Assembly (NCBI RefSeq): GCF_027532025.1
Contig: NZ_JAPZSY010000006.1
Span: 1 to 64,000, forward strand
Reading direction: 5' to 3'
Length of the DNA stretch: 64,000 nt
From: Inhella sp.
GTDB taxonomy: Bacteria; Pseudomonadota; Gammaproteobacteria; Burkholderiales; Burkholderiaceae_C
A model generated the notes under the pieces. It was not told where the DNA came from and did no database searches. It was given only the letters and a program-made list of their open reading frames with translations. Within the stretch, counting starts at the first letter, position 1. The number at the start of each line of letters is the position of its first letter. A program made the position numbers and the translations under genes. Shown here piece after piece: positions 1-8,494 of the stretch.

Positions 1-399
1 GGCGGCATCTACAACAACGCCGCGCAGATCTGGAACCACACCTTCTTCTGGCATTGCATGAAGCCCAACGGCGGCGGCGAGCCCAGCGGCGCGCTGGCCG
101 AGGCCATTCAGGCCAAGTGGGGCAGCTACGCCGCCTTCAAGGAAGCCTTCGTCAAGTCGGCCGTGGGCAACTTCGGGTCCGGCTGGACGTGGCTGGTCAA
201 GAAAGCCGATGGCTCGGTGGACATCGTCAACACCGGCGCCGCCGGCACGCCGCTGACCACCGCCGACAAGGCGCTGCTCACCGTGGACGTGTGGGAGCAC
301 GCCTACTACATCGACTACCGCAACCTGCGCCAAAAGTTCGTCGAGACCTTCCTCGACAAGCTGGCGAACTGGGAATTCGCGCAGGCCAACTTCGCCTGA
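1..399 (+). CDS. sodB: Superoxide dismutase, Fe/Mn family, C-terminal part (5' end outside window)
   Basis: The open frame enters at base 1 and ends with TGA at 397-399, leaving 132 residues. It opens with the active-site helix NNAAQIWNHTFFWHCM and carries the metal-ligand signature DVWEHAYYIDYRN near the end, both diagnostic of Fe/Mn superoxide dismutases. These cytoplasmic enzymes convert superoxide to peroxide and oxygen. The sequence is closest in style to iron-type SodB of proteobacteria, but metal choice cannot be proven from this fragment. About the first third of a normal 190-200 residue protein is missing only because of the window edge. A strong terminator follows directly. Confidence 0.95.
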   Translation, partial: GGIYNNAAQIWNHTFFWHCMKPNGGGEPSGALAEAIQAKWGSYAAFKEAFVKSAVGNFGSGWTWLVKKADGSVDIVNTGAAGTPLTTADKALLTVDVWEHAYYIDYRNLRQKFVETFLDKLANWEFAQANFA

Positions 400-420
400 C
401 CGAACTCAAGCCGTCGTCAC

Positions 421-446
421 AGGGCCCCTCGCGGGGCCCTTTTTAT
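421..446 (+). terminator. Rho-independent terminator of sodB
   Basis: Perfect 8-bp stem AGGGCCCC/GGGGCCCT with a TCGC loop (421-440) followed by five T. The T tract overlaps the stop codon of the convergent DUF192 gene. Confidence 0.9.
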
Positions 447-892
447 TGGGAGGCGCTGAACGGGGCGCCGCTCAACCGGCTGCCAGGTTTGATGCCTTTT
501 TGCGCGAACCAGCCCTGGTTCATTTCCAAGGCGTAGCGCACCGGCTCTTTGGAGCAGTGGCTGGTCTCGTCCATCGGTTGCATGTCGGCCATGGAGACGA
601 TGCGGCCGTCGTCGGCGACGAAGGCGATCGACAGCGGCAGGTGCGTGTTCTTCATCCAGAAGCATTGCACCTCGCGCGACTCGAACACGAACAGCATGCC
701 TTCGTGCGCCGGCATGGATTTGCGGTGCATGAGGCCGATGGCGCGCTGCTCGGGGCTTTGCGCCACCTGAGCCTGGATTTGGAACATGCCGGCGCGCAGC
801 GGCACCGTGGGAAGGCGCTGGGGACTTTGCGCCCCCACGCTGCCAGCCAGTGCCAGGCTCAGGAACAGGACCCATGGCTTGATGTGCGTCAT
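443..892 (-). CDS. DUF192 family exported protein
   Basis: This 149-residue protein has an N-terminal signal peptide (hydrophobic run WVLFLSLALAGSVGAQ, cleavage likely after GAQ). It carries the DUF192 core: an RAIGLMHRKSMPAHEGMLFVF-type segment and CFWMKNTHLPLSIAF. DUF192 proteins are small periplasmic or exported proteins of unknown biochemical role. I chose the ATG at 892 because the nine codons upstream add only a non-hydrophobic tail. It converges on sodB and is divergent from ccoI with 35 bp between starts. Family assignment is firm; function is not known. Confidence 0.85.
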   Translation of the reverse strand: MTHIKPWVLFLSLALAGSVGAQSPQRLPTVPLRAGMFQIQAQVAQSPEQRAIGLMHRKSMPAHEGMLFVFESREVQCFWMKNTHLPLSIAFVADDGRIVSMADMQPMDETSHCSKEPVRYALEMNQGWFAQKGIKPGSRLSGAPFSASQ

Positions 893-927
893 GACGGCAG
901 GGGGCAGGTTGACCAACAATCCGCCCG

Positions 928-3096
928 ATGGACCAGCCAGCGGTCGGCACAGCCGCCATTATCCCGACGCCTGCTGAAGCGGCGCCGAGCCTGCAGGCTT
1001 GGTCCGTGTCGGGGCTGCATTGCGCGGCCTGCGCCGATGCGCTGGCCGATTGGTTGCGCGCCCAGCCAGGCGTGCAGCACGCCGATGTGGGCTATGCCGC
1101 GGCCCTGGCTGTGGTGCGGGCGGCACCGGCGGTGCAGCAGGGATTGCCGGCGGCGGCGCATCGTGCCGGTTACGGGCTGGCCCCCGCCACGCCGGCCGAT
1201 GCCGCTGCCTTGCGCCAGCGCGAGGCCCGCGTCTTGTTGTGGCGCTTGTTTGTGGCCGCCTTTTGCATGATGCAGGTCATGATGCTGGCGGCGCCCACCT
1301 ACTTCGCCGCCGGCGCCGAGGTGCCAGCCGACCTGCGGCGCTTGCTGCATTGGGGCAGTTGGGTGCTGTCGTGGCCGGTCATGCTGTTCAGCGCGCAGCC
1401 GTTCTTGCAGGGGGCTTGGCGTTCGCTGCGCCGCCGCCAATTGGGCATGGATGTGCCGGTGGCGCTGGGCATCGTCATCACCTTCGCAGCCAGCACCTGG
1501 GCCTTGAACGACCCGAGCGGGCGAGAGGCGGTTTACTTCGACTCGCTGACCATGTTCGTGGCCTTCCTGCTCGCCGGGCGGTGGCTGGAGATGAAGGCCC
1601 GACACGGTGCAGCGCAAGAGCTGGCTGCCTTGACGGCCTCGGACACGCCGGACGTGGCGCGCGAACATGCCGATGGCAGCGTCAGCACCGTGTCGGCGAC
1701 CGCGGTGGCGGTGGGCGATGTGCTGCGGGTCGCTTTGGGCGAGCGCGTGGCTTGCGATGCCCGGTTGGTGGAAGGCATCACCCAGTGCGACGAAGCCTTG
1801 CTGACCGGCGAATCCCTGCCGGTGCCCAAGGCGGCGGGCGATCGGGTCTGGGGTGGCAGCGTGAACTTGGGTGGCCCCGTTCGCGTGCGGGTGGAGCGCC
1901 CCTGGGCCGACAGTCAGGCGCAGCGCCTGGCCCAGGGGTTGGCGCAGGCCCTGACGGAGCGCCCCCGGCTGCGACCCGAAGCCGAGCGTTGGGCCGGGCC
2001 GTTTCTGGCGGCCGTCCTCACCCTGGCTCTCGGGGCGGGTGTGGCCTGGTGGTGGATCGAGCCTTCCCGGGCGGTGATGGTGGCTTGTGCCATGCTCATC
2101 GTGACGTGCCCCTGTGCCTTGGCTCTGGCGGCCCCGGCGGCCCGCGTGGCCAGCGCACGGGCGCTGGCGCGACGTGGCGTGGTGCTGCAGCGCCTCGATG
2201 CCTTGGAGGTCTTGGCTGGCGTGGATCAGGTGGTGCTGGACAAGACCGGCACGCTCAGCCGGCCCGCCGTGAGGCCGAGTGCGCCCACAGGCGCAGCGGC
2301 CTTGCAGGCGGCAGCCCAGGCCTTGGCCAGTTGGTCCCAGCACCCCATGGCCCGTGCGGTGTCCCGCCTCCCGCTGCCCACGACGGCGCCCCCCTGGGTC
2401 TGGCACAGCGTGAGCGAGCAGCCCGGCGCGGGTCTGCGTGGTTTGGACCCGCAAGGCCGGGCCTGGTGCTTGGGGGCGCCCGCGTGGGTGGGGGCCTCAG
2501 GCTCCTGGGCGCAATCGGCCCTGGTGTTCGGTCCCGAGGGGCAGGAGGCGGTGCTGGGCTTCGACCAAGACGAGGAGCCCTTGCCCAGTGCCGGGCGGTT
2601 GGTGCAGCGCCTGAAGGCCATGGGCTTGACGTTGCGTTTGTTGTCGGGCGACCGGCCGGAGCGCGTGCGCGCCATGGCCGTGCCATTGGGCTTGGATCGG
2701 GCCGAAGGGGCCTGCACCCCGGAGCACAAGCGCGCCGCTGTGGAGGGCCTGCAAGCACAGGGCCATCGGGTGCTGATGGTGGGCGACGGCGTCAACGACG
2801 GACCGGTGCTGGCGCAGGCCGATGCCGCGGTGGCTGTGGGGGGTGCCAGTGCCTTGGCCGGCCGGGCTGCCGATGCGGTGCTGCTGCGCGCCGACTTGGG
2901 GGCTCTGGCGGACCTGTTGCTGCAGGCCCGCGCGACGCACCGCATCGTGCGGCAGAACTTGACCTGGGCGGCTGCCTACAACGCGCTGGCCGTTCCGCTG
3001 GCCCTGATGGGCTGGTTGCCGCCTTGGGCGGCTGGCCTTGGCATGGCGCTGAGCTCCGCCTTGGTGGTGGGCAACGCCATGCGCTTGGTGCGCTGA
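928..3096 (+). CDS. ccoI: Copper-translocating P1B-type ATPase for cbb3 oxidase assembly
   Basis: This 722-residue P1B ATPase begins with a heavy-metal-associated domain (GLHCAACA, CxxC metal site near residue 30), followed by membrane helices and the actuator motif TGESLPVPK. The intramembrane copper site is TCPCALAL, the phosphorylation loop DKTGTLS, the nucleotide-binding motif SQHPMARA and the hinge GDGVNDGPVL. All catalytic residues are present. Sitting directly before ccoS and ccoNOQP, it is best read as CcoI/FixI, the inner-membrane pump that supplies copper for the CcoN heme-copper centre, rather than a detoxifying CopA. The start at 928 lacks a clear ribosome site but gives a complete first domain. 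Confidence 0.93.
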   Translation: MDQPAVGTAAIIPTPAEAAPSLQAWSVSGLHCAACADALADWLRAQPGVQHADVGYAAALAVVRAAPAVQQGLPAAAHRAGYGLAPATPADAAALRQREARVLLWRLFVAAFCMMQVMMLAAPTYFAAGAEVPADLRRLLHWGSWVLSWPVMLFSAQPFLQGAWRSLRRRQLGMDVPVALGIVITFAASTWALNDPSGREAVYFDSLTMFVAFLLAGRWLEMKARHGAAQELAALTASDTPDVAREHADGSVSTVSATAVAVGDVLRVALGERVACDARLVEGITQCDEALLTGESLPVPKAAGDRVWGGSVNLGGPVRVRVERPWADSQAQRLAQGLAQALTERPRLRPEAERWAGPFLAAVLTLALGAGVAWWWIEPSRAVMVACAMLIVTCPCALALAAPAARVASARALARRGVVLQRLDALEVLAGVDQVVLDKTGTLSRPAVRPSAPTGAAALQAAAQALASWSQHPMARAVSRLPLPTTAPPWVWHSVSEQPGAGLRGLDPQGRAWCLGAPAWVGASGSWAQSALVFGPEGQEAVLGFDQDEEPLPSAGRLVQRLKAMGLTLRLLSGDRPERVRAMAVPLGLDRAEGACTPEHKRAAVEGLQAQGHRVLMVGDGVNDGPVLAQADAAVAVGGASALAGRAADAVLLRADLGALADLLLQARATHRIVRQNLTWAAAYNALAVPLALMGWLPPWAAGLGMALSSALVVGNAMRLVR

Positions 3097-3107
3097 CAAT
3101 CCGCCGC

Positions 3108-3314
3108 ATGGACATCCTCTACCTGCTGGTGCCGGTGTCGGTGCTGTTGGCGCTGGGCGTGCTGGGCGTGTTCGCCTGGGCCTTGCAGGGCGGGCAGTTC
3201 GAGGACGTGGAGGCCGAAGGGGAGCGCATCCTCGTGGACGAAGCGCCGCAGGGGGGCGCCGTTGGCGCGGGCGAGGCGCAGGCGAGCGCCGACCGTCCGG
3301 AGCCGTCTCGGTAG
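3108..3314 (+). CDS. ccoS: cbb3-type oxidase assembly protein CcoS
   Basis: A 68-residue protein with one N-terminal membrane helix (MDILYLLVPVSVLLALGVLG) followed by WALQGGQFEDVEAEGERIL. This is the typical CcoS layout of a helix, the GQFDDLE-like motif and a short hydrophilic tail. CcoS is needed to mature cbb3 oxidase, probably with CcoI in metal or heme insertion. It starts 11 bp after ccoI. A GACAAT hexamer lies at 3094-3099, so an internal promoter with an almost leaderless message is possible. Confidence 0.9.
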   Translation: MDILYLLVPVSVLLALGVLGVFAWALQGGQFEDVEAEGERILVDEAPQGGAVGAGEAQASADRPEPSR

Positions 3315-3424
3315 GCGTCGCACCAGGAGAGGCGCCGGGAGACGCCCACCTTCGGTGCTCGACTCCGAAGGACCCCCAGAGCGTTCCGCTGCACGCGCCC
3401 CCCCCCCAGGGAACCGGCCGCCTC

Positions 3425-3438
3425 TTGATGCGCGTCAA
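3425..3438 (+). promoter_or_regulatory. FNR/Anr box before ccoN
   Basis: TTGAT-GCGC-GTCAA matches the FNR consensus TTGAT-N4-ATCAA at nine of ten positions. It lies in the 180-bp gap before ccoN, centred about 63 bp upstream of the start codon, which is a normal place for oxygen-responsive activation of a cbb3 operon. An FNR-type regulator with the iron-sulfur cysteines is encoded at 11209-11946. Confidence 0.8.
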
Positions 3439-3494
3439 GCCCTCCCCGGGAATGACCCTGAAGAATGCCGGGCATCCCTTGGAGGAACTTGAAG

Positions 3495-4928
3495 ATGCGA
3501 TCCAACACCCCTGCGGCGGCTGCCGCGTACGAGGACGGCCCCATCCGTGCGTTCGCACTGATGGCCGTCGTGTGGGGCATCGTGGGCATGCTGGTGGGGG
3601 TGGTGATTGCCGCCCAGCTGGCCTTCCCCGACCTCACCGCTGGCATCCCCTGGCTGAGCTATGGGCGTTTGCGGCCGCTGCACACCAACGCGGTGATCTT
3701 TGCTTTTGGCGGCTGCGTGCTGTTTGCCACCAGCTACCACGTGGTGCAGCGCACGGGCTTGACGCGACTGTTTCTGCCCAAGCTGGCGTGGTTCACGTTC
3801 TGGGGTTGGCAGCTCGTGATCTTGCTGGCTGCCGTCACGCTGCCACTGGGCATCACGCAGGGCAAGGAGTACGCCGAACTGGAGTGGCCGATCGACCTGC
3901 TGATTGCGGTCGTCTGGGTGGCTTACGCCGTGGTGTTCTTTGGCACCGTGGGCATCCGCAAAGTCAAGCACATCTACGTGGCGAACTGGTTCTTCGGCGC
4001 GTTCATCATCGCGGTGGCCTTGCTGCACATCGTGAACAGCGCCGCGGTGCCCGTGGGGCTGTGGAAGAGCTACAGCGCTTACGCCGGGGTGCAAGACGCG
4101 ATGGTGCAGTGGTGGTACGGCCACAACGCGGTGGGCTTCTTCCTGACCGCGGGCTTTCTGGGGATCATGTACTACTACATCCCCAAGCAGGCCGAACGCC
4201 CGGTGTACAGCTACCGCCTGTCCATCGTGCACTTCTGGGCCCTGATCTTCACCTACATGTGGGCGGGCCCTCACCACCTGCACTACACCGCGCTGCCCGA
4301 CTGGGCGCAAAGCTTGGGGATGGTGTTCAGCTTGGTGCTGCTGGCCCCCAGCTGGGGCGGCATGATCAACGGCATCATGACCCTGAGCGGCGCCTGGCAC
4401 AAGCTGCGCGACGACCCGGTGCTCAAGTTCTTGATCGTGTCCCTGTCGTTCTACGGCATGAGCACCTTCGAGGGCCCCATGATGTCCATCAAGACGGTGA
4501 ACGCCCTGAGCCACTACACCGACTGGACCATCGGCCACGTGCACAGCGGTGCCTTGGGCTGGGTGGGCCTGGTGTCGATGGGGGCGCTGTACGCCATGAT
4601 CCCGCGCCTGTGGGGCCTGCCGGGCATGCACAGCAAGCGCGCCATCGAGCTGCACTTCTGGATCGCCACCCTGGGCATCGTGCTCTACATCGCCGCCATG
4701 TGGATCGCCGGCGTGATGCAGGGCCTGATGTGGCGTGCCACTCACGCCGACGGCACCTTGGTCTACAGCTTTGTCGAAAGCGTCAAGGCCACGTACCCGT
4801 ACTACCTGATCCGCTTGCTGGGCGGGCTGCTGTACCTCGGTGGCATGGGCGTCATGGCCTGGAACGTGTGGATGACCGTCCGGGGCCGCCAGGCGCCGGT
4901 GATGGTCCCGAAACTGGCCGCGGCTTAA
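3495..4928 (+). CDS. ccoN: cbb3-type cytochrome c oxidase subunit I
   Basis: CcoN (477 residues) is the catalytic heme-copper subunit, reducing oxygen to water with high affinity while pumping protons. About twelve hydrophobic helices are visible. The histidine ligands lie in [40 protein letters not shown] and [13 protein letters not shown] prefer the ATG at 3495 over the one at 3465 because GGAGG (3481-3485) sits nine bases before it and the length matches the family. It is the first gene of ccoNOQP-ccoG-fixH behind the FNR box. Confidence 0.97.
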   Translation: MRSNTPAAAAAYEDGPIRAFALMAVVWGIVGMLVGVVIAAQLAFPDLTAGIPWLSYGRLRPLHTNAVIFAFGGCVLFATSYHVVQRTGLTRLFLPKLAWFTFWGWQLVILLAAVTLPLGITQGKEYAELEWPIDLLIAVVWVAYAVVFFGTVGIRKVKHIYVANWFFGAFIIAVALLHIVNSAAVPVGLWKSYSAYAGVQDAMVQWWYGHNAVGFFLTAGFLGIMYYYIPKQAERPVYSYRLSIVHFWALIFTYMWAGPHHLHYTALPDWAQSLGMVFSLVLLAPSWGGMINGIMTLSGAWHKLRDDPVLKFLIVSLSFYGMSTFEGPMMSIKTVNALSHYTDWTIGHVHSGALGWVGLVSMGALYAMIPRLWGLPGMHSKRAIELHFWIATLGIVLYIAAMWIAGVMQGLMWRATHADGTLVYSFVESVKATYPYYLIRLLGGLLYLGGMGVMAWNVWMTVRGRQAPVMVPKLAAA

Positions 4929-4938
4929 GGAGAACAAG

Positions 4939-5607
4939 ATGGCCGACAACAAGCCCACCCGCGGTCACGAGCGCATCGAGACCAACAACTTTTTGATGAT
5001 CGTGCTGATCCTCGTGGCCGTCGCCTTCGGCGGCCTCGTCGAGATCGTGCCGCTCTTCTTCCAGCGCAGCACCACCGAAGCCGCACCGGGCCTCAAGCCC
5101 TACAGCGCGCTGCAGTTGGTGGGGCGCGATGTCTACCTGCGCGAGGGTTGCTACAACTGCCACTCGCAAATGATCCGCCCCTTCCGCGCTGAGACCCTGC
5201 GCTACGGCGAGTTCAGCAAAGCCGGCGAGTTCGTGTACGACCACCCCTTCCAATGGGGCAGCAAACGCACTGGCCCGGATCTGCACCGCGTGGGCGGGCG
5301 TTACTCGGACGAGTGGCACCGCCTTCACTTGATGAACCCGCGCGACTTGGTGCCCGAGTCCAACATGCCGGCCTACCCCTGGCTGGCCACGGCCACCGTG
5401 GACGCCGCGGGCGTGGGGCCGCGCATGCAGGCCCTGCGCATGGTGGGCGTGCCGTACAGCGACGGCGAAATCGCCGCCGCCGGCGAGGCCGTCAAGGGCA
5501 AGACCGAGATGGAGGCCCTGATTGCGTACCTGCAGGTGCTGGGCACGGCGCCGCGTGAGGCCGCCAAGACCCAGCAGGCGGTCGTCACGTCGGGGGTCGC
5601 GCCATGA
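4939..5607 (+). CDS. ccoO: cbb3-type cytochrome c oxidase subunit II (mono-heme)
   Basis: This 222-residue protein has an N-terminal membrane anchor ([20 protein letters not shown]) and one heme c site, [13 protein letters not shown], with the distal methionine region later (SNMPAYPW). CcoO passes electrons from CcoP to CcoN on the periplasmic side. The gene begins 10 bp after ccoN behind AAGGAG and overlaps ccoQ through ATGA. Confidence 0.97.
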   Translation: MADNKPTRGHERIETNNFLMIVLILVAVAFGGLVEIVPLFFQRSTTEAAPGLKPYSALQLVGRDVYLREGCYNCHSQMIRPFRAETLRYGEFSKAGEFVYDHPFQWGSKRTGPDLHRVGGRYSDEWHRLHLMNPRDLVPESNMPAYPWLATATVDAAGVGPRMQALRMVGVPYSDGEIAAAGEAVKGKTEMEALIAYLQVLGTAPREAAKTQQAVVTSGVAP

Positions 5608-5777
5608 GCCTCGACCTGAACACCCTGCGCAGCGTGGCGACGCTGCTGGGCTTTGTGGCCTTCATGCTGCTGGTTTGGCGCACTTGGCGCCGCTCGGCCC
5701 AACCCGAACACGATCGCGCCGCGGCGCTGCCCTTCCAGGACGATGCCCGCGCGCCACAAGGAGATGCCCGTGACTGA
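5604..5777 (+). CDS. ccoQ: cbb3-type oxidase subunit CcoQ
   Basis: This short frame encodes 57 residues: [18 protein letters not shown], a single membrane helix, then a WRTWRR basic stop-transfer and a charged tail. That is the normal form of CcoQ, a small subunit that stabilises the complex. Its ATG overlaps the ccoO stop (ATGA) and its tail overlaps the ccoP start, so the three are translationally coupled. Sequence conservation in CcoQ is low; the call rests mainly on position and topology. Confidence 0.85.
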   Translation: MSLDLNTLRSVATLLGFVAFMLLVWRTWRRSAQPEHDRAAALPFQDDARAPQGDARD

Positions 5778-6696
5778 TTTCTTTTCGAGTGGCTGGCACT
5801 GGTTCATCGCCGGCGTGACGGTGCTGGGCCTGGTGTTTTGCATTTGGCTGCTGCTGGCCAGCAGCAAGACCACGGCCATGTCCGACGACGGCACGACCGG
5901 GCACGTCTGGGACGAGGACTTGCGTGAGATGAATAACCCCCTGCCGCGTTGGTGGCTGGGGCTGTTCGTCATCACCGTGCTGTTCGCTGCCGTCTACCTT
6001 TACCTGTATCCCGGGCTCGGCGGCGCCCAAGGCTCGCTGAAGTGGAGTCAGGAGGGGCAGTGGCACGCAGAGCAGCAGGCCGCTCACGCCAAAGTGGCGC
6101 CGCTGTACGACCGTTTCACGGCCATGGGGCCGCAGGAGCTGGCGCAACAGCCCGAGGCCTTGGCCATTGGCCAGCGCCTGTTCATCAACAACTGCGCGCA
6201 GTGTCACGGCTCGGACGCCAAAGGCAGCAAAGGCTTCCCCAACCTGACCGACGCGGACTGGTTGTGGGGCGGCGAGTTCGACACCATCAAGCAGTCGATC
6301 AGCCAGGGTCGAGAGGGCAACATGCCCCCGATGGGCGCGGCCGTGGGCGGCTCTGACGAACAGCGCAACTTGGCCCACTACGTGCTGAGCCTGTCCGACA
6401 GCGCGCACGACAGCCTCAAGGCGCAGTTGGGCAAGCCCAAGTTTGCTTCGTGCGCGGCCTGCCATGGCGGCAAAGGCGAGGGCAACACGGCCTTGGGTGC
6501 CCCCCGCTTGAACGACAAGATTTGGCTGCATGGCCGGGGTGAGGCGTCCATCTTGGCCATGATCCAAAACGGCAAGCACAACGTCATGCCCGCCCAAGAC
6601 CGGTTGCTGACGCCGGAGCAGATTCACGTGCTGGCGGGCTATGTGTGGAGTCTGTCCAACAAGCCGCCTGCCGGTCGGGTGGCGACGGCGCCGTGA
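5770..6696 (+). CDS. ccoP: cbb3-type cytochrome c oxidase subunit III (di-heme)
   Basis: CcoP (308 residues) begins with the usual [15 protein letters not shown] helix, has a second helix near residue 60 (WWLGLFVITVLFAAVYLY) and carries two heme c sites, NNCAQCHGSDAKG and SCAACHGGKGEG. It receives electrons from the cytochrome bc1 chain and hands them to CcoO. I chose GTG at 5770 because AAGGAG (5758-5763) is spaced six bases from it; the in-frame ATG at 5764 abuts the ribosome site with no spacing. The start lies inside ccoQ. Confidence 0.95.
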   Translation: MTDFFSSGWHWFIAGVTVLGLVFCIWLLLASSKTTAMSDDGTTGHVWDEDLREMNNPLPRWWLGLFVITVLFAAVYLYLYPGLGGAQGSLKWSQEGQWHAEQQAAHAKVAPLYDRFTAMGPQELAQQPEALAIGQRLFINNCAQCHGSDAKGSKGFPNLTDADWLWGGEFDTIKQSISQGREGNMPPMGAAVGGSDEQRNLAHYVLSLSDSAHDSLKAQLGKPKFASCAACHGGKGEGNTALGAPRLNDKIWLHGRGEASILAMIQNGKHNVMPAQDRLLTPEQIHVLAGYVWSLSNKPPAGRVATAP

Positions 6697-6703
6697 TCGT
6701 CCG

Positions 6704-8137
6704 ATGAGCCACACGAGCCCAGCACCCAGCGTGGTGCACCTGTACCGGAAGCGACAGAAGATCCACCCTCGTGAGATCGCGGGCCGCTTTCAGAACTGGC
6801 GCTGGGTGTTCGTGTTCCTCACGCAGGCTGTGTTCTACGGACTGCCCTGGCTGCAATGGGCCACCGAGGCGGGCGCGCGCCAAGCGGTGTTGTTCGACCT
6901 CGAGGCCCGCCGCTTCTACCTGCTCGGCGTGGTCTTCTACCCGCAGGACTTCATCTACCTCACGGCCTTGTTGGTGGTTTGCGCTTATGCGCTCTTCTTG
7001 TTCACCGCGGTGGCGGGGCGCTTGTGGTGCGGCTATGCCTGCCCGCAGACGGTCTACACCTCGCTGTTCCTTTTGGTTGAGCAAAAGATCGAGGGCAGCA
7101 AGATCCAGCGCGAGCGCCTGGATACGGCGCCCTGGCGTTGGGACAAGCTGTGGCGCCGTGGGGCCAAGCACAGCGCCTGGTTGACCATGGCCCTGGTCAC
7201 CGGCTTCACCTTTGTGGGCTACTTCACGCCCATCCGAGCCCTGGCGGGCGAGGTGCTCAGCGCCAGCCTGGGCCCCTGGCAAACCTTCTGGATCTTGTTC
7301 TACAGCTTTGCCACCTGGGGCAACGCCGGCTTCATGCGCGAGCAGGTGTGCAAGTACATGTGCCCCTATGCGCGGTTCCAGAGTGCCATGTTCGACCGCG
7401 ACACGCTCATCATCGGCTACGACGCGGAGCGCGGTGAGCCCCGTGGTCCACGCGGCCGCAAAGACGACCTGAAGGCCAAGCAGCTGGGCGATTGCATCGA
7501 CTGTGGCCTGTGCGTGCAGGTTTGCCCGACCGGCATCGACATCCGCAACGGACTGCAGTACGAATGCATCGGCTGTGCTGCCTGCGTGGATGCCTGCGAT
7601 CAAGTCATGGACAAGATGGGCTACGCGCGGGGCCTGGTGCGGTACGACACCGAAAACGGCATCCAACAGCACCTGGATCGAAAGACCGAGTGGCTGCGCG
7701 TTTTTCGCCCGCGGGTTTGGGTCTACACCGCTGTCATGTGGCTTATCGTGGCCGCGGTGGGCGCCAGCTTGTGGATGCGGCCACCGCTGCGCGTGGACGT
7801 GGTGCGCGACCGTGGCGCCCTGGCCCGCTGGAACGAGCAGGGCCAGCTGGAAAACGTGTACCGGTTGCAACTCATGAACCTGGTGGAGCGCTCGCAGACC
7901 TACCGCATCCGCGTGGAAAGCGATGCGGTTCCGGGCTTGAGCGTGGGCCAACCTGCCGAGGTGACGCTGGGCAGCATCGAGGCGCGATGGGTGCCGGTGA
8001 GCGTTCACCAGCCCACCGATGCCGCCAGCCCCAAGGAGGGCGCCCACCCGGTTCGTTTTATCGTCGAGCGCGTCGCGCGGGGCGCCGACGGCGCACGCGA
8101 CATCGTCGAGCATTCCACCTTCGTCGTTCCGCGCTGA
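6704..8137 (+). CDS. ccoG: cbb3 oxidase accessory protein CcoG (FixG/RdxA), ferredoxin-like
   Basis: A 477-residue membrane protein with an N-terminal helical domain (WCGYACPQTVYTSLFL; ending in the EQKIEGSK motif) and two 4Fe-4S clusters. Cluster motifs are CIDCGLCVQVCPTGIDI and CIGCAACVDACDQVM. The C-terminal half is the periplasmic Ig-like FixG domain. Family members act as cupric reductases that prepare Cu(I) for cbb3 assembly. It starts seven bases after ccoP and belongs to the same operon. Confidence 0.95.
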   Translation: MSHTSPAPSVVHLYRKRQKIHPREIAGRFQNWRWVFVFLTQAVFYGLPWLQWATEAGARQAVLFDLEARRFYLLGVVFYPQDFIYLTALLVVCAYALFLFTAVAGRLWCGYACPQTVYTSLFLLVEQKIEGSKIQRERLDTAPWRWDKLWRRGAKHSAWLTMALVTGFTFVGYFTPIRALAGEVLSASLGPWQTFWILFYSFATWGNAGFMREQVCKYMCPYARFQSAMFDRDTLIIGYDAERGEPRGPRGRKDDLKAKQLGDCIDCGLCVQVCPTGIDIRNGLQYECIGCAACVDACDQVMDKMGYARGLVRYDTENGIQQHLDRKTEWLRVFRPRVWVYTAVMWLIVAAVGASLWMRPPLRVDVVRDRGALARWNEQGQLENVYRLQLMNLVERSQTYRIRVESDAVPGLSVGQPAEVTLGSIEARWVPVSVHQPTDAASPKEGAHPVRFIVERVARGADGARDIVEHSTFVVPR

Positions 8138-8162
8138 CGACGCCTTCATTGGAGGCCATGCC

Positions 8163-8381
8163 ATGAACCCCCGACAAGCCCTTCCGCGTCAGCCTTGGTG
8201 GCGCACCTCCTTCATGTACTTGGTGCTGGGTCTGCCCTTGGTGGCCGTGGCAGGGAGCCTGAGCCTGGTGGCGGTGGCGGTGAACAACGCCGATGAAGTC
8301 ATCAAGCCCACCGCCCAGCAGGCCCCTGAGCGCCCAGCCCTCGAGGGCCGCAACCACGCGGCCACGGGCGGCAAGAAGTAA
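8163..8381 (+). CDS. Shortened FixH/CcoH-like membrane protein
   Basis: A 72-residue protein with one membrane helix (TSFMYLVLGLPLVAVAGSLS) followed by VAVNNADEVIK and a short charged tail. Position after ccoG and the helix plus the valine-rich sequence after it fit the start of FixH. The roughly 90-residue periplasmic domain of classical FixH is absent, and the frame ends cleanly at TAA without downstream FixH-like coding in any frame that I can see. It may be a naturally minimal CcoH of this lineage. GGAGG at 8151-8155 supports the start. Confidence 0.65.
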   Translation: MNPRQALPRQPWWRTSFMYLVLGLPLVAVAGSLSLVAVAVNNADEVIKPTAQQAPERPALEGRNHAATGGKK

Positions 8382-8417
8382 GCGCGCCGAGGCGCCCGTC
8401 GCCGAGCCGACACGCAG

Positions 8418-8446
8418 GCTTCATGCGGGCGTCACCGCCCCGTCAC
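8418..8446 (+). promoter_or_regulatory. Candidate PhoB box, three 11-bp repeats, before ugd
   Basis: TTCA at 8420, GTCA at 8431 and GTCA at 8442 are spaced exactly 11 bp, giving GCGTCAC-CGCC-CCGTCAC plus a weaker leading unit. PhoB binds direct 11-bp repeats with a TGTCA/CGTCA core. The array ends about 48 bp before the ugd start. The same layout occurs before pstS. This is a pattern match, not proof. Confidence 0.45.
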
Positions 8447-8464
8447 GCCCCCTGCCCATGATCA

Positions 8465-8487
8465 CCAGGCGCCCGGATGGCGCCTGG
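8465..8487 (+). promoter_or_regulatory. Hairpin overlapping the ugd ribosome-binding site
   Basis: Perfect 9-bp stem CCAGGCGCC/GGCGCCTGG with a CGGAT loop. The 3' arm contains the first two bases of the GGAG ribosome site at 8486-8489, five bases before the ugd ATG. There is no T tract, so it is a poor terminator for the cco operon and could instead limit ugd translation. Confidence 0.5.
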
Positions 8488-8494
8488 AGCGAGC

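Noticed and set aside
893-927. TTGAC-CAAC-AATCC in the DUF192/ccoI gap as an FNR box
   Set aside because: The right half does not match ATCAA; only the left half is similar.
5764-5766. ATG 5764 as the ccoP start
   Set aside because: It directly abuts AAGGAG with no spacing; GTG 5770 has ideal spacing and gives the usual N terminus.
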